Shown here piece by piece: positions 27,022 through 38,440 of a stretch of DNA of 64,000 nucleotides; position 1 is the stretch's first letter; each line of letters begins with the position of its first letter. The DNA is from Glandiceps talaboti. Its lineage: Eukaryota > Hemichordata > Enteropneusta > Spengelidae. The position numbers were made by a program, and so were the translations under genes. The notes under the pieces are model-generated. The model worked only from the letters and a program-made list of their open reading frames with translations, was not told where the DNA came from and made no database searches. The DNA is taken from NCBI RefSeq assembly GCF_964340395.1, contig NC_135569.1, forward strand, positions 14,388,519 to 14,452,518, given 5' to 3'.

Positions 27022-27415
27022 AATTCCCAGGTGGGGGGGGGGTACTCTCCCGGCCTTATTTACGTATACGTATATTTGTGTCGCCTTTTGGGGTGCGTTT
27101 CTAGCCCTTTGGTCTAACATGGGGTCTGTTTTTTCGAGCGAAGAGTCTAAAACTGGGCTCACTCTGCATTATTTTCGATTTTGCTTGGTCTAAAATGTGG
27201 TAAATTATCCTTTACCAAATCTTAGCTGCTATTAAATGCCCAAAAATGTTGCCTCCTAAGGAAACTGTATTTGGAGATCTAAACTTTCATCTTTTAAAAC
27301 CTGTAATGATCTAAGTGGGATATAGATTTTTGGTCAAAGTCGGGTTTCCAGTACTGGCTACACACCCATACCAGAGCTGGCCACTGGTACTCCCCAGGGC
27401 ATCAATTAAGTCTCG
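27022..27415. mobile_element. Possible non-autonomous element bounded by CC(C)AGG.GGGG termini
   Basis: The left edge reads CCCAGGTGGGGGGGGGGTAC. The right edge reads CTGGTACTCCCCAGGG, roughly its complement. The inner sequence (GGGGTGCGTTTCTAGCCC, TCTAACATGGGGTCTG) looks repeat-like. No ORF of note. Confidence 0.4.
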
Positions 27416-27939
27416 TCTGACCGTAACAGACTCTCTCCAACGTCTATGGTTCTGACAAGGACGATACCATCGACATTCCGTGATATTAGTAAGTTACTGC
27501 ATACACTTTGAAGATAAAATTGTGTCCTTGTTCAGTACTAAATATTCCAAAAAAGGATATTATGAACGAAACAGTTTTGAAATACAAGTGACAGAAGTTG
27601 GGTTTATAAGATATTTAACCTTAGTGAAAATACTTACTTCAAATAATAACTAAACTAAACCGATAAATTATTTCAATCATGTCGACTGAAATAGTTTTCT
27701 AGCATAACATACACGTGTACGTCTAACAAAACTACGAGAACTTCTTATGATGAGTGGGGAATGAAAAGTGCGCCCTCAGTAGGCACTTCTTGTTTTTAAC
27801 GATAGTAGATGTGATACATTATTATAAATATATTTGCATAAATGTAGGATTAGAGTCTTCATACTGACAGTCTTAGCTACCCTCCCTTTCATCCCGGAAA
27901 CACAATCAAAATCTGTCTAAATTGTCATCGATCACTGAA

Positions 27940-28440
27940 ACCATCGATGGAGATAACTCCAACTACATCAGCCAGAAACCTCGGTATTCAACTTGATAGC
28001 TGGGTTAATATGGACAATCAAGTAAATGCTCTTTGCAAAGGAGCTTATTTTCACATCAGGAATATAATAGGTGCAATTCGGAAATATCTAACTGAAGACA
28101 CAATCAAACACCTGGTGCATGCGTTAGTAATATCCAGAGTAGACTATGGAAACAGTCTCCTCTAGAGCATCAACCCACGAAATGTAAACAAACTCCAACT
28201 TATCAAGAACTCCTTGGCACGTCTTATTACCAGAACAAAGAAATATGGCCACATCACCGACGTATTACGTTGGCTTCCAATAACAGATCTAGAACGAATC
28301 AAAATCAAGATCCCACTCCTGACATATCGCGCCCTCAACGGTACTGCAACGAATTCTATATATCTATGTGATCTCCTCACTGTGTAGAAACCAGTCCGCT
28401 GCCTTCGTTCTAGTTATCAACAACGTGTAGTGTTGCGTTC
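27940..28440 (+). pseudogene. Non-LTR retrotransposon RT C-terminal fragment (CR1/L2-like)
   Basis: The conceptual translation keeps the thumb and post-RT signature of CR1/L2-type elements: ARNLGIQLDS, then LVHALVISRVDYGNSLL, NKLQLIKNSLARLI, LRWLPITDLERIKIKI and LTYRALN. An in-frame TAG follows NSLL at 28163-28165 and another stop follows DLLTV. The catalytic RT core is absent, so the fragment is dead. Confidence 0.85.
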
Positions 28441-29999
28441 TGGGGATGCTAGATGTTATGTTTCGGTGTCCGATTCTCCACTCTATCTTTCTAGGGTACC
28501 AGGAACTAACGAGCTTGTGCCTAAGTTAGGAATTAGCCACAGAGGTATAGTCACTTACAAGTACGCTCTTAAACTCATCAGGCAGAGAGAGACGCCACAT
28601 ACCAACATATATGCATTGTAAATCAAAATCTAATCTGTCTTTATTTTTCCATATTCCTAACATAACAGTTCTAGTTGTCACCTTGAAATTATAATTATGT
28701 CACTCTTCTAGATATACTTTGCTATAATTAAATGATCTCTCACCTAGATTCACTGTTCTAGAAGGTCTGTAAACTTTCTTCCACAGCATTTAAGATTGAG
28801 ATTTAAGATCATGACATATGTAAATTTCCCACGTCACGTGTAAGACAAGTGTTGATCACGGTATTGGAAAATCAGGTATTAATCTGATTTCGATAATCAA
28901 CGAGTTATCTTGTTTACAAGTACTAATATTTGTTGTTTAATCAAAACACTTGACAACTGGTAGCTACTAGAGATAAAATGCAATTAACACATGATTAGTA
29001 GATAAATCAACATATTATTAGATCACGCTGTTGTTTCCTCCTGTAAGCAGTATAAAGGTAAATGATACATTAATTTTGGCAGAATGTCAAAAATCAAAAT
29101 ATGACATTTCTGGATTGTAACACTACCCCCTCTTTCAACTGAAAGTAGTGTCCTACTAGTTTGAAGTACAAACAGGAGGAAACTAAGCGTTTAACAAATA
29201 AAACTCACTGTGAAACACGTCTAGAAAAAAAAAACATAACACACCAGATATTATTGGAAATAATGTCATACTTAAAGTGAAATAATGATCATTGTATAAC
29301 TGGAATTTCAGAAATAAAACACACGTCAATTAGTGAAATATTTGGGTTCTTAAAATAATAAGATTTGTGTCAATATATAAGTGCTTTGTATGAAAACACG
29401 AATATATGTCCTTTATACTCCAATATAATCCAATATCGTGCACACAAACTAATAATCTAAGTAGCGAGTTGAGACAACCGCTAGTCACAGAAAAATATAC
29501 ATAACATGTAATCATAAAAGAACGAATTTAAATTCTGATACATATCACCACATAAAAATGAATGGCATTGAGTAACATTTAAAATTCTGAAATGACGTAA
29601 AATTTGTACTAGTATATCTAGAAGTTAAAAACTTTCAAAAAGTTTACATGTTGTAAACAATTATATGAAAATTCAACCATCATTGTTCACGTAAAGATAC
29701 AATAAGTAAATTTATCGGATCAAATATTAAGTCTTAGTTTGAAATTTAAAACTTGAACGTTACAGTAAACAAACGTAAGTAAATCCAAAGTGGTTACGCT
29801 GCGATCATGTCAGAGTCAGTCAGTTCAAAGCCACGTATCTGAAGAGAAGCTAGCTAGAGTGACAGTTACAATGAACCATACTGGGTTGCTACTGAAAACT
29901 GCTAGCCCCTGTTAGTAAGTAAGTAGTACAAAGGTAAAGCATGCGTTAGTTTTGGTAGAATATGATGCCAAAATTCCAAATATGACATTTCTGGATCGT
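28441..29999. other. Non-coding, AT-rich
   Basis: AT-rich DNA. The words GGTAAA.GATACATTA, TTTTGGCAGAATGTCAAAA and ATATGACATTTCTGGAT.GTAACA near 29050-29120 recur near 29930-30003, a diverged duplicate of about 70 bp. No gene seen. Confidence 0.5.
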
Positions 30000-30005
30000 A
30001 ACAGT

Positions 30006-30162
30006 AGTACGAAGAGTTGTATCAAAGTCCTTGGGAAATCGCACTTTCTACTACGCTTCCCCGAAGCATTGGGACTATCTCTGCAGACAATGCACATCAA
30101 TTGACACTTTCAGACGCAAGTTGAAAACTCAGCTTTTTACCCAGATTTACAGTGTGTAATCT
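30006..30162 (+). pseudogene. Second non-LTR ORF2 C-terminal fragment
   Basis: The frame ending in TAA at about 30160 reads YYASPKHWDYL and then TFRRKLKTQLFTQIYSV. This is the characteristic last 40 residues of CR1/L2-like ORF2 proteins (usual form: sAP.lWN.LP...FK..LKt.LF). Nothing upstream stays open. Confidence 0.75.
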
Positions 30163-30289
30163 AAACTGAAGTACTCTTACGGACATTTGTAGAGTTTTGT
30201 TTTACATGTTGATTTATTTTTTTCCTTCTGTGAAAAGTCAGTGAGCACTGTCGTGGAAATATGGCGCCATACAATTGTTCTTTTCGTAT

Positions 30290-30590
30290 TATATCAGTAT
30301 ATAATATATACTGTGGTAGTTTTACGTCACGACAACACGCGTCTACGTCACGACAACGTGCGTCTACGTCACTGGTTCTTCAGTTTGAAATATTAGTCGA
30401 AACGTTCAAAATTACCATTACTTTCCCCGATTTTTCTTTGATATTACTGACGCTGATATAATTATGGTATTCTATGATATTTTTCTTTTCACGCAGCCGG
30501 AAAATACTCGTCTATCGACTGGTAGTGACAAAGACGTCTCAGGTCACTCGTATTTTCCTTGGCTGAACGAAGGAAACTATTGGAGTTGAG
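30290..30590 (+). repeat. Dispersed repeat, copy 2
   Basis: Partner of 9240-9555. See that entry for the shared blocks. This copy carries a duplicated TCTACGTCACGACAAC-type motif at its left end. Confidence 0.7.
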
Positions 30591-30820
30591 TGAGAAGATC
30601 TAGAATAGTATCAACTGGGTATAAATCATTAATTCGAAGAGTGACGTCATGAATCATACGATAGCGGCAATACTATTTGATAACAGTTTTCGTTCACGAA
30701 CCACGGTAAATAAAAATGTACAATTATAAGCAACATATTCAACCCCATCCCCATGCCGGATATAACAACTCATGTTTCAGGTTTGACTCACATACGAATG
30801 TACATAAGAAATTAAAGAAC

Positions 30821-30822
<2 letters not shown>

Positions 30823-30863
<41 letters not shown>

Positions 30864-30870
30864 TGTGTGT
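30823..30870. repeat. (GT)n microsatellite
   Basis: GT dinucleotide run with one TATG interruption. Confidence 0.95.
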
Positions 30871-31193
30871 ACATGTATGACCATCACTATGTACAACATT
30901 AGGACACATTAAACTAGTACACATTGACAACACAGAATGACAATTTATGGGTGTGGTTTTTAACAATTGTAGCAGTTTTAAAGTTTTACCATGGGAGTAT
31001 TTTGTTTTACTATGGAAGATTTTTTTTTTAGTTTTACCATTGTTTTTTTTTTTTGAAAAGGGCGTAAATTAAACTTTGCAAAAATGTTTTTCAACGTGTA
31101 AACTTTGTCATGATTGGTTTTCATGGTGACTCTGCACGCAAAGAAGTCAACAAAACTCATACAATTGAGCTTACTCGCACAAATGTTACAAAA

Positions 31194-31245
31194 GTACGGA
31201 AGCGTATTAGTGCCAAGTTGTAAGGAAAAAAATAAAATTTAAAAT
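31194..31245. repeat. Left terminal inverted repeat of the Academ-like element
   Basis: Begins GTACGGAAGCG and runs through CCAAGTTGTAAGG into the palindrome array. Its mate is 40066-40125. Confidence 0.9.
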
Positions 31246-31612
31246 CACGAGATTTCAATTCTCGTAATTACGACTTTTTTCTCGTAATTACGAGTTTTCA
31301 ATTCTCGTAATTACGAGTTTTCGATTCTCGTAATTACGACTTTTCGATTCTCGTAATTACGACTTTTTTCTCGTAATTACGACTTTTTTCTCGTAATTAC
31401 GACTTTTTTCTCGTAATTACGAGTTTTCAATTCTCGTAATTACGACTTTTCGATTCTCGTAATTACGACTTTTTTCGTAATTACGACTTTTTTCTCGTAA
31501 TTACGACTTTTTTCTCGTAATTACGACTTTTCAATTCTCGTAATTACGACTTTTCGAATCTCGTAATTCCGAGAATCGTAAAGACATTTCGATTCTCGTA
31601 ATTACGTCGCAA
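31246..31612. repeat. Left subterminal array of palindrome TCGTAATTACGA (about 15 copies)
   Basis: Units are CTCGTAATTACGA separated by CTTTTTT, GTTTTCAATT or CTTTTCGATT, giving periods of about 20-24 bp (about two helical turns). The 12-bp core is self-complementary and contains two CpG sites. The innermost copies are degenerate. Confidence 0.95.
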
Positions 31613-33015
31613 TTCTCCGGTAATAGTCCAGTCAATCTAGCGAAAAAAATGGCCGAACCCAAACATAATTGCAACAGAAATAATTTTTAGTGCATCTTGC
31701 TCAGAATTTTATGCTGAATAACATATCAAAAGTCTAGAAAAATCTAAGTGGTGGAACATGGTGAAAAATAAGGTTTAATTAAGTAGTGTAATTAGCGGAA
31801 ATATCATTTATGAATTTCTGTTTTTAGAAAGACCCATGAAGAAACATGTCTATGGATAGGTCCGAGGGGTAGATATTACTCCGTTATTATAATTTTATGA
31901 ATGATTTGATATTAAACTACCTCCCAATAACTGTACACAGATTTTAGCTGTATTTATAATTAGCTTAATTGACATATAATTAGTTTAATTGACATGACTA
32001 ACACAGAGTGTAAACAAGATACATTTTGCAAACACCTATGCAAGTAATATGTCTTTCTGTATCAACTGAGATTAAAAAGCAGTCTTATGATATTTCTTTC
32101 ACTATCAAATAAGCTTTATTGCATACACTTAAGTATTTATTAATTAGTATAATTGACACACATAACATAAAAAATATCCATGAAAGGCATTTATATACAA
32201 TGTATATGTATATACCATTACATTTGTTCCTACAGTTATATACATTATGAAAGCTATATTTTGAAGATATTTTAAAACAAGAAACTATTCCAACAAGATA
32301 ATTAGGCATTAATTAATACATTACAACCTGTGTTGACTGTGTGTCATGTACAATGAAAGTAATGTGGCTTTGAATACGTCTTTAATTAAGAAATCAGATA
32401 CCTGAACTGGATTAATAATCTACATAATTGTCATGTCAAATTAGCAAACGAAGGACTAAATCAAAATACTGTTGGTGTACTTTCAGAGATATTCTCTAAA
32501 AATCACATTCAAAACAGAAAAATACACAAAAATCTAATCATTTGAGAGAAATTCATTTTAATAAATAGCATTCATGGTATTCATCGAAAGGTTCACACAT
32601 TGCAGTCAGATATTCTTCATAATTGTGGGAACGGGCTTCTTTTCTCTTTATACATATTGTCTAAAAACAACTTTCAGAAGCAATCAGTGGATGGCTTTAT
32701 TGCTGTATACAAACTTTATATTCTAATCAAACTGAAGAAATGTTTTAAACATGCTTGGAGACACATTAAAGACAGGTAGATGACTGTGTAAGTTTTCGCT
32801 GTCTAGATTTGTATTCATCCATATCTGTTACATTGACATATGCCTACACTGAGTACTACAATATTGTCGCAATACACTTTGTAAATGTGACATCAATTCA
32901 TTGTGTAACATTGAATAAAATATAGAGTGCATATCCCAATAGCGTTTGGTGTGGTACATATATAGTGACAACATACGCAGTGTAATCTGTTCATTTTTTT
33001 CACTTGAGTCCTAAT

Positions 33016-36000
33016 ATGGAGTGTTGTGTTATCTGCAATGACTCCGTATCCAACGGTCAAGAAACTGTTGTTTTACGTGACAAAGGTCGTGATGGCCTTC
33101 GCCGGGCCATTGAAGCCAGGGGAGATGCTTTTTGTATAGAGTCTGGACAAAAGGTACACCAAATATGCCGCAAAGAGTATTGCAACCCTAACTATATCAC
33201 CAAGCATAAAAGAAACTTGGAATCATCAAATTCATCAGACAGTAGACAGCGCATACTTCGATCAAAAGAACACCAATTTGTTTTCAAAGAAAATTGTCTC
33301 TTCTGTGGACAACCAGCAAAATACGATGGTAAGAAAAAAGGATTTGACATTATTCCTGTAAGAACCGCAGATTTCCAAGATGCTATCTACGACATTTGTA
33401 AGACAAGAAATGACATCTGGTCATTGAAAGTGCATGCCAGACTTGAATATGCACAGGATCTTCACGCTGCTGATGCTGTGTATCACCAACAATGTAGTGT
33501 TAACTTTAGAACCATGAAACAGATTCCTCTACCCTATGATACAGAATATCAAAAGGGGCCAAAGAGAAAACGACAACACGGCAGGCCGCAAGATTCAAAA
33601 AGATTTGAGGCATTCCTTAAAGTAGCAAACTATCTAGAGCAAAATGATGATGAACAGATAACTATATTGGACATGGTTGAAAAGATGAAAGAGTACCTTG
33701 AAAGTGAAAATGATTGTAGAGATTATGAGCCATATAATCATCAGCATATGAAAAGGAAACTGATAGAGCACTTTGGTTATGAAATCATAATCACTGAAAT
33801 CAATGGAAAGGAAAATGTAGTGACATTCCTTCCCACAGCCTCAACTATTTTAACCAACTTCTATCATTCAGCTGACAAGGAAAACTGTGAAACAGAAACA
33901 CAGCATATTGTAGAGACAGCAGCAAAACTAATAAAGAATGAAATAAAGTCAGTGAAAGTTCAGCGGGAAACATATCCATCTTGTACAGAAATGTCATCTA
34001 TTAATGACAATCTTGACTTTCTTCCTGGAACTCTGAGACTTTTACTAACAAAATTGTTTGTTGGTAAAGATGTTGACCTAAAAGTAGCATCTGTGGGACA
34101 GGCTATCATGGCAGCAACTAGACCTAGATTCCTTATACCTCCACTACAGATAGGCCTTGGTGTTCAAATGCACCACCAATTTGCCTCACGATTCTTGATT
34201 GACACCTTAAATAGTCATGGTTTCTGCTCTTCCTACCCTGAAGTTAAAACGTTTGAGTCAAGTGCAGCTGTAACTCAGGGAATAGACATCCCTGGTTATG
34301 TCCCTGGTCATTTCATCCAATATATTGCTGACAATGTAGATCATAATGTGAGAACAATTGATGGACATGGTACATTCCATGGAATGGGCATCATTGCAGC
34401 AGTTACTCCAGGTACAACAGTTTCAAACCCTGTACCAAGGAGACCCGTTACATCTGATGATATTGCTGCTGTTGGGCGCATCAATATCCATTTCTGGAGA
34501 GCAGAGGGTCCTCAACTTTCCTCAGTGACCTATGATAATTTCGTTGAGTCTGCTGTCAAAGATGCTACGTATAACTTTGACATTTTTTGGAAAACGTCTT
34601 GGTTACTTCGACCCCAGCGACCTGGTTGGTCAGGAATGATGCAAATGATGCACCATGGAAATCATCCAGGAAAATCCTCAGTTGTTTTCATGCCAATGAT
34701 AGATATGAGTGCCAGTGATATGTCATGTATATATTCTACTTTGATATTCGTATGTGGCCAAGCAATGAAGTATGATAAAACTCCTGTCTTAACATTTGAT
34801 CAGCCACTTTGGTGGAAAGCAAAGATAATCATTGAAAATGAACCACCTGATAGTAATCTTCGCACTCTCGTCCTCCGACTTGGAGGGTTTCATACCGAGA
34901 TGAGCTTTCTTGGCTGCATTGGTCATCTGATGGCAGGATCTGGGCTTGAGGATTTGTTGGAAATTGTATATGCAAAAAATGCTGTTTTGCATATGCTAAG
35001 TGGCAAGGCAATTGCACGTGCTGTAAGGGGACATTTACTTGTGGACACAGCACTCCACACAATTATCCTGTCAAATATATACAAAATTCCCCTTCCTAGA
35101 ATTCATCAGCAAGAACTTGAAAATGGTGATGATGAAGTTTATACAGGTTCAACTGATGACACTTTCACACATAACACAACCAATGCAGGTAACGAGGGTA
35201 GTTTGAATAATGATAGTGATGATGATGAGTCTGACGGAATTCCTAGTGGAGAGGTTGAGGAGCTGCAGGAACTTGCATGTCTGTTTGATAAACTGATGAA
35301 GGATGAAGTGACAGCTTCTGAGGTTAAGGTATCAACAGTCTTGGATATCATAAAAGAAAAAGTTGAAAATGAGAAAACGTTGATGAGTGACTTCAGAACA
35401 GCAAAACTTTGGATTCAGTACATGGACATGGTAAGTATCATACAGCGATTTATCAAAGGTGAACGTACTGGTAATTGGAAACTACATCTCTACACTTTGT
35501 CGGAAATGTTGCCTTATCTTGCTGCTTCAGGACATAATCTGTATGCTAAGTCAGTCCGCCTTTATTTGCAGGATATGTTAAAGCTGAAACATGAACATCC
35601 AGTCCTTTATAAAAACTTTGAAGATGGGCTCCATGTCATCAGGCGAAGTGATCGGTTTTGGGCTGGCTTATCTTCAGATCTGATTATTGAACAAGTTCTT
35701 ATGAGGAGCATGAAGACAAGTGGTGGCCTGACTAGGGGAAGGGGAATGACAGAGTTACAGCGTGTCACATGGTTGTTGTCTACGCCATCATGTGCAGAGG
35801 TAAACAATGCCATGCAAGAAGTTGCCAAAGTGTCATATAAAACAAGTGAACAGCATCAAGACAGCACACAGGCACGTGTAGAAAGGGACAAGCTTGACAT
35901 TCAGAGGCTCCTTGGCTTCTTACAAGAACGAAATCCCTTTAGTAATGATTCAAGTCTACGTAATATAGCTACTGGTGTGACAGCAGACTCTTCTGTAAAT

Positions 36001-37533
36001 GTTGACACTGCAAAGGAAGTTGGACTTAAGATTTTGGAATCTATGACAGGGAAGAATGTTATGGATTTTTCATTCAGGAAAAACACACAAGCAGTTACTT
36101 TAGCTGCAAAGAAATCCATGAAAGTGAATGGGGACACCATACAGGTCGATCCCCAACTCTTGTTTCAGCGGTATATTACTGCAGCAGAAAACATAGAAAA
36201 CAGAGAAGCTGTTTTTGAATACGAGTTGTGTACTCAACCTCCAGCCCTCTTTGACTCATCAGGACTAATGAGGAAGGCTAATAAACCAGCATTGGCAGAA
36301 GTAATGTGGCGTAAACACAACCCTGAGAAAGTCGAACCAATAGGGGAAGTTCAGTATGTCATTGATGGTGGCTCACTTTTACAGCGGATTCCTTGGCCAC
36401 GCACTGTCACATACAATGATATTAGTAAACTATACATAAACTATGTAGCAAAGAAATACGGAAAGGCAATCATTGTGTTTGATGGGTATGAAGATGGGCC
36501 ATCCACAAAAGATGTTACACATCAAAGACGTTCCAAAGGACACATTGAGCCAACAGTTAATTTCACAGGTGATATGATATGCAAGTCAAGGAAAGAGCAG
36601 TTTCTGGTGAACACGACAAACAAACAAAGGTTCATCAACTTTCTCAGCAAAAGACTCGAAGAAAATGGATGCAAGACACACCATGCAGGTGGTGATGCTG
36701 ATCTATTGATTGTACAAAAAGCAATCGAGTCTGCATCTACCATGAACACTGTTCTTGTCGGAGAGGATACAGACCTGTTAGTGTTGCTCTGTCATCATGT
36801 TGGTCAAGGTGGGTTTGATTTGTTCTTCCGTTCAGAGCAGAAGCAAAATACCAGGAAAAAGATGAAGATTTGGAACATTAATACATTAAGAAAAGAACTT
36901 GGAGAGGAGGCGTGCAAAAACATTCTGTTTATGCATGCCATACTAGGATGTGATACTACATCAGCATTGTATGGCATTGGCAAGGGGTCAGCCTTAAAAA
37001 AATTCTGGAAAAATGACCAATTCAGGGAACTGGCTGCTGCTTTCTTGGAGGAGTCTGCTACAAAGGAGTGCATTGAGACTGCAGGACATGCTTCACTAAT
37101 TTTAATATATGGGGGAAAAGATGGTGACCAATTGAATTACCTTCGCTATCAACGATTTTGTCAAAAGGTTGCAACAAGTACTACATGTGTTCATCCACAA
37201 AGTCTTCCTCCAACTGCATCAGCCGCTCGAAAACATAGTTTTAGGGTTTACTATCAAGTACAACAATGGATGGGAAAGGGGCAGGATTTGAACCCAGTGG
37301 ATTGGGGCTGGAATCTTGTTGGAGGAAGCTTGGGAGCCAAACAGATGGATTTACCACCAGCGCCACCAACACTTCTCAGTGTTGTTAGATGTAACTGTAA
37401 GGCCGATTGTACTTCAACAAGATGCAGTTGCAAGAAACATGGCCTAGAATGTTCCCTTGCATGTGGAGAATGTAGAGGGCTGAGCTGCTCAAATGCACCA
37501 CAGCCAGAATTTGATGTTTTATTTGAAGAGTGA
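33016..37533 (+). CDS. Transposase-like protein with zinc motifs, candidate DDE core, XPG/FEN1-like nuclease and CXC tail (1505 aa, intronless)
   Basis: The first ATG (33016) begins MECCVICNDS. An upstream in-frame TTG is not credible in an animal. Residues about 4-50 and 95-160 each hold a C2HC-type zinc site (CVIC..HQIC, CLFC..HQQC). About 560-655 carry IDMSASD, TFDQPLWWKA, LGGFHTEMSFLG and EIVYAKNAV, whose spaced Asp/Asp/Glu suggest an RNase-H-like DDE core. About 1115-1330 read VIDGGSLL, VFDGYEDG, GGDADLLIVQ, VGEDTDLLVLL and LGCDTTSALYGIGKGSALK, an XPG/FEN1-type acidic site plus a helix-hairpin-like segment. About 1455-1490 are a nine-cysteine CXC-like finger (CNCKADC, CSCKKHGLEC). It is the only gene of the transposon and is unbroken over 4.5 kb, so insertion was recent or the ORF is under selection. 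Likely role: DNA cleavage and transfer at the TIRs. The nuclease may process ends or hairpins (inference). Confidence 0.82.
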   Translation: MECCVICNDSVSNGQETVVLRDKGRDGLRRAIEARGDAFCIESGQKVHQICRKEYCNPNYITKHKRNLESSNSSDSRQRILRSKEHQFVFKENCLFCGQPAKYDGKKKGFDIIPVRTADFQDAIYDICKTRNDIWSLKVHARLEYAQDLHAADAVYHQQCSVNFRTMKQIPLPYDTEYQKGPKRKRQHGRPQDSKRFEAFLKVANYLEQNDDEQITILDMVEKMKEYLESENDCRDYEPYNHQHMKRKLIEHFGYEIIITEINGKENVVTFLPTASTILTNFYHSADKENCETETQHIVETAAKLIKNEIKSVKVQRETYPSCTEMSSINDNLDFLPGTLRLLLTKLFVGKDVDLKVASVGQAIMAATRPRFLIPPLQIGLGVQMHHQFASRFLIDTLNSHGFCSSYPEVKTFESSAAVTQGIDIPGYVPGHFIQYIADNVDHNVRTIDGHGTFHGMGIIAAVTPGTTVSNPVPRRPVTSDDIAAVGRINIHFWRAEGPQLSSVTYDNFVESAVKDATYNFDIFWKTSWLLRPQRPGWSGMMQMMHHGNHPGKSSVVFMPMIDMSASDMSCIYSTLIFVCGQAMKYDKTPVLTFDQPLWWKAKIIIENEPPDSNLRTLVLRLGGFHTEMSFLGCIGHLMAGSGLEDLLEIVYAKNAVLHMLSGKAIARAVRGHLLVDTALHTIILSNIYKIPLPRIHQQELENGDDEVYTGSTDDTFTHNTTNAGNEGSLNNDSDDDESDGIPSGEVEELQELACLFDKLMKDEVTASEVKVSTVLDIIKEKVENEKTLMSDFRTAKLWIQYMDMVSIIQRFIKGERTGNWKLHLYTLSEMLPYLAASGHNLYAKSVRLYLQDMLKLKHEHPVLYKNFEDGLHVIRRSDRFWAGLSSDLIIEQVLMRSMKTSGGLTRGRGMTELQRVTWLLSTPSCAEVNNAMQEVAKVSYKTSEQHQDSTQARVERDKLDIQRLLGFLQERNPFSNDSSLRNIATGVTADSSVNVDTAKEVGLKILESMTGKNVMDFSFRKNTQAVTLAAKKSMKVNGDTIQVDPQLLFQRYITAAENIENREAVFEYELCTQPPALFDSSGLMRKANKPALAEVMWRKHNPEKVEPIGEVQYVIDGGSLLQRIPWPRTVTYNDISKLYINYVAKKYGKAIIVFDGYEDGPSTKDVTHQRRSKGHIEPTVNFTGDMICKSRKEQFLVNTTNKQRFINFLSKRLEENGCKTHHAGGDADLLIVQKAIESASTMNTVLVGEDTDLLVLLCHHVGQGGFDLFFRSEQKQNTRKKMKIWNINTLRKELGEEACKNILFMHAILGCDTTSALYGIGKGSALKKFWKNDQFRELAAAFLEESATKECIETAGHASLILIYGGKDGDQLNYLRYQRFCQKVATSTTCVHPQSLPPTASAARKHSFRVYYQVQQWMGKGQDLNPVDWGWNLVGGSLGAKQMDLPPAPPTLLSVVRCNCKADCTSTRCSCKKHGLECSLACGECRGLSCSNAPQPEFDVLFEE

Positions 37534-38264
37534 GGCGACAAGTACTGTCGATACATTCATAAATGATGTGTTCTAGTAACACTTAAAGATATTGATTTGA
37601 TTGATTGATTAAAATACATGTCTGTCGTTTAGGTTCTAAGCTTTAAAATTCTTTATATAAGTACACGAATGGGTACTTTAGAAACATTATAAAGGAGAAT
37701 AGTACATTCAATAGGTGGTTTATAGACGTATACAAATATAGATACTGTATGGGTTTGACAGTATTTGTAGGGGATATTGACAAATTATGCTCGTTTAAAA
37801 CAATTGCTAATTATTTTCAATTATATTTGAGTGCATTACTAATATGTTTTGCTCCACATCTTCCTATAATTTGGCTAGTAGTGTTATATATACTACGTGA
37901 CTTATCGTATATCTTGATGTTGCATAATTCTAATCAATGTCTTCTATGCTAATTGCACTAATTGACAAACAGATGTTTACACAACATTGGTAAGATTTAG
38001 TGATAAAATATCTAAGGAGACCAATAGTGCACTCACTTTTTAAATGTTTATCGACATACAAACACATTTAGAATGAAAAAGTGCATATATTACTGTATGT
38101 TATTCATGTTAATTAACATAATTAATGCATAATTAACTTCTTTGTAGCTTTCAGAGCATTCTAGTGACCAAATGATTCTATTCAGCCGATTTCTCATGCT
38201 TAGAGCTATCATTTGATATATCACTTGCATTATTCTTTGTATACAAGGTATTTCTTAAATATAC

Positions 38265-38440
38265 CATTTTCGCTAATTATGCTAATTATTCAAAAGTCGA
38301 TTTTCACCATGTTCCACCACTTAGATTTTTCTAGACTTTTGATATGTTGTTCAGCATAAAATTCTGAGCAAGATGCACTAAAAATTATTTCTGTTGCAAT
38401 TATGTTTGGGTCAAACCTTATTTTGACTGGACTATAAGTT
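38265..38440. repeat. Right inner inverted repeat of the transposon
   Basis: Reverse complement of about 31630-31810. Shared blocks include TTTTTCTAGACTTTTGATAT, CAGCATAAAATTCTGAGCA and AGATGCACTAAAAATTATTT. The two arms differ by few substitutions. Confidence 0.9.

Noticed and set aside
28430-28621. 63-codon frame after the retrotransposon fragment
   Set aside because: No similarity recognised beyond possible degraded element sequence; no independent gene signal.
31246-31612. CRISPR-like array
   Set aside because: Repeats are 12-bp palindromes with low-complexity spacers in a eukaryotic transposon; there are no unique spacers or cas genes.
34789-37582. Minus-strand frames opposite the transposase ORF
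   Set aside because: Antisense shadows; none has a domain and the + strand frame is clearly coding.
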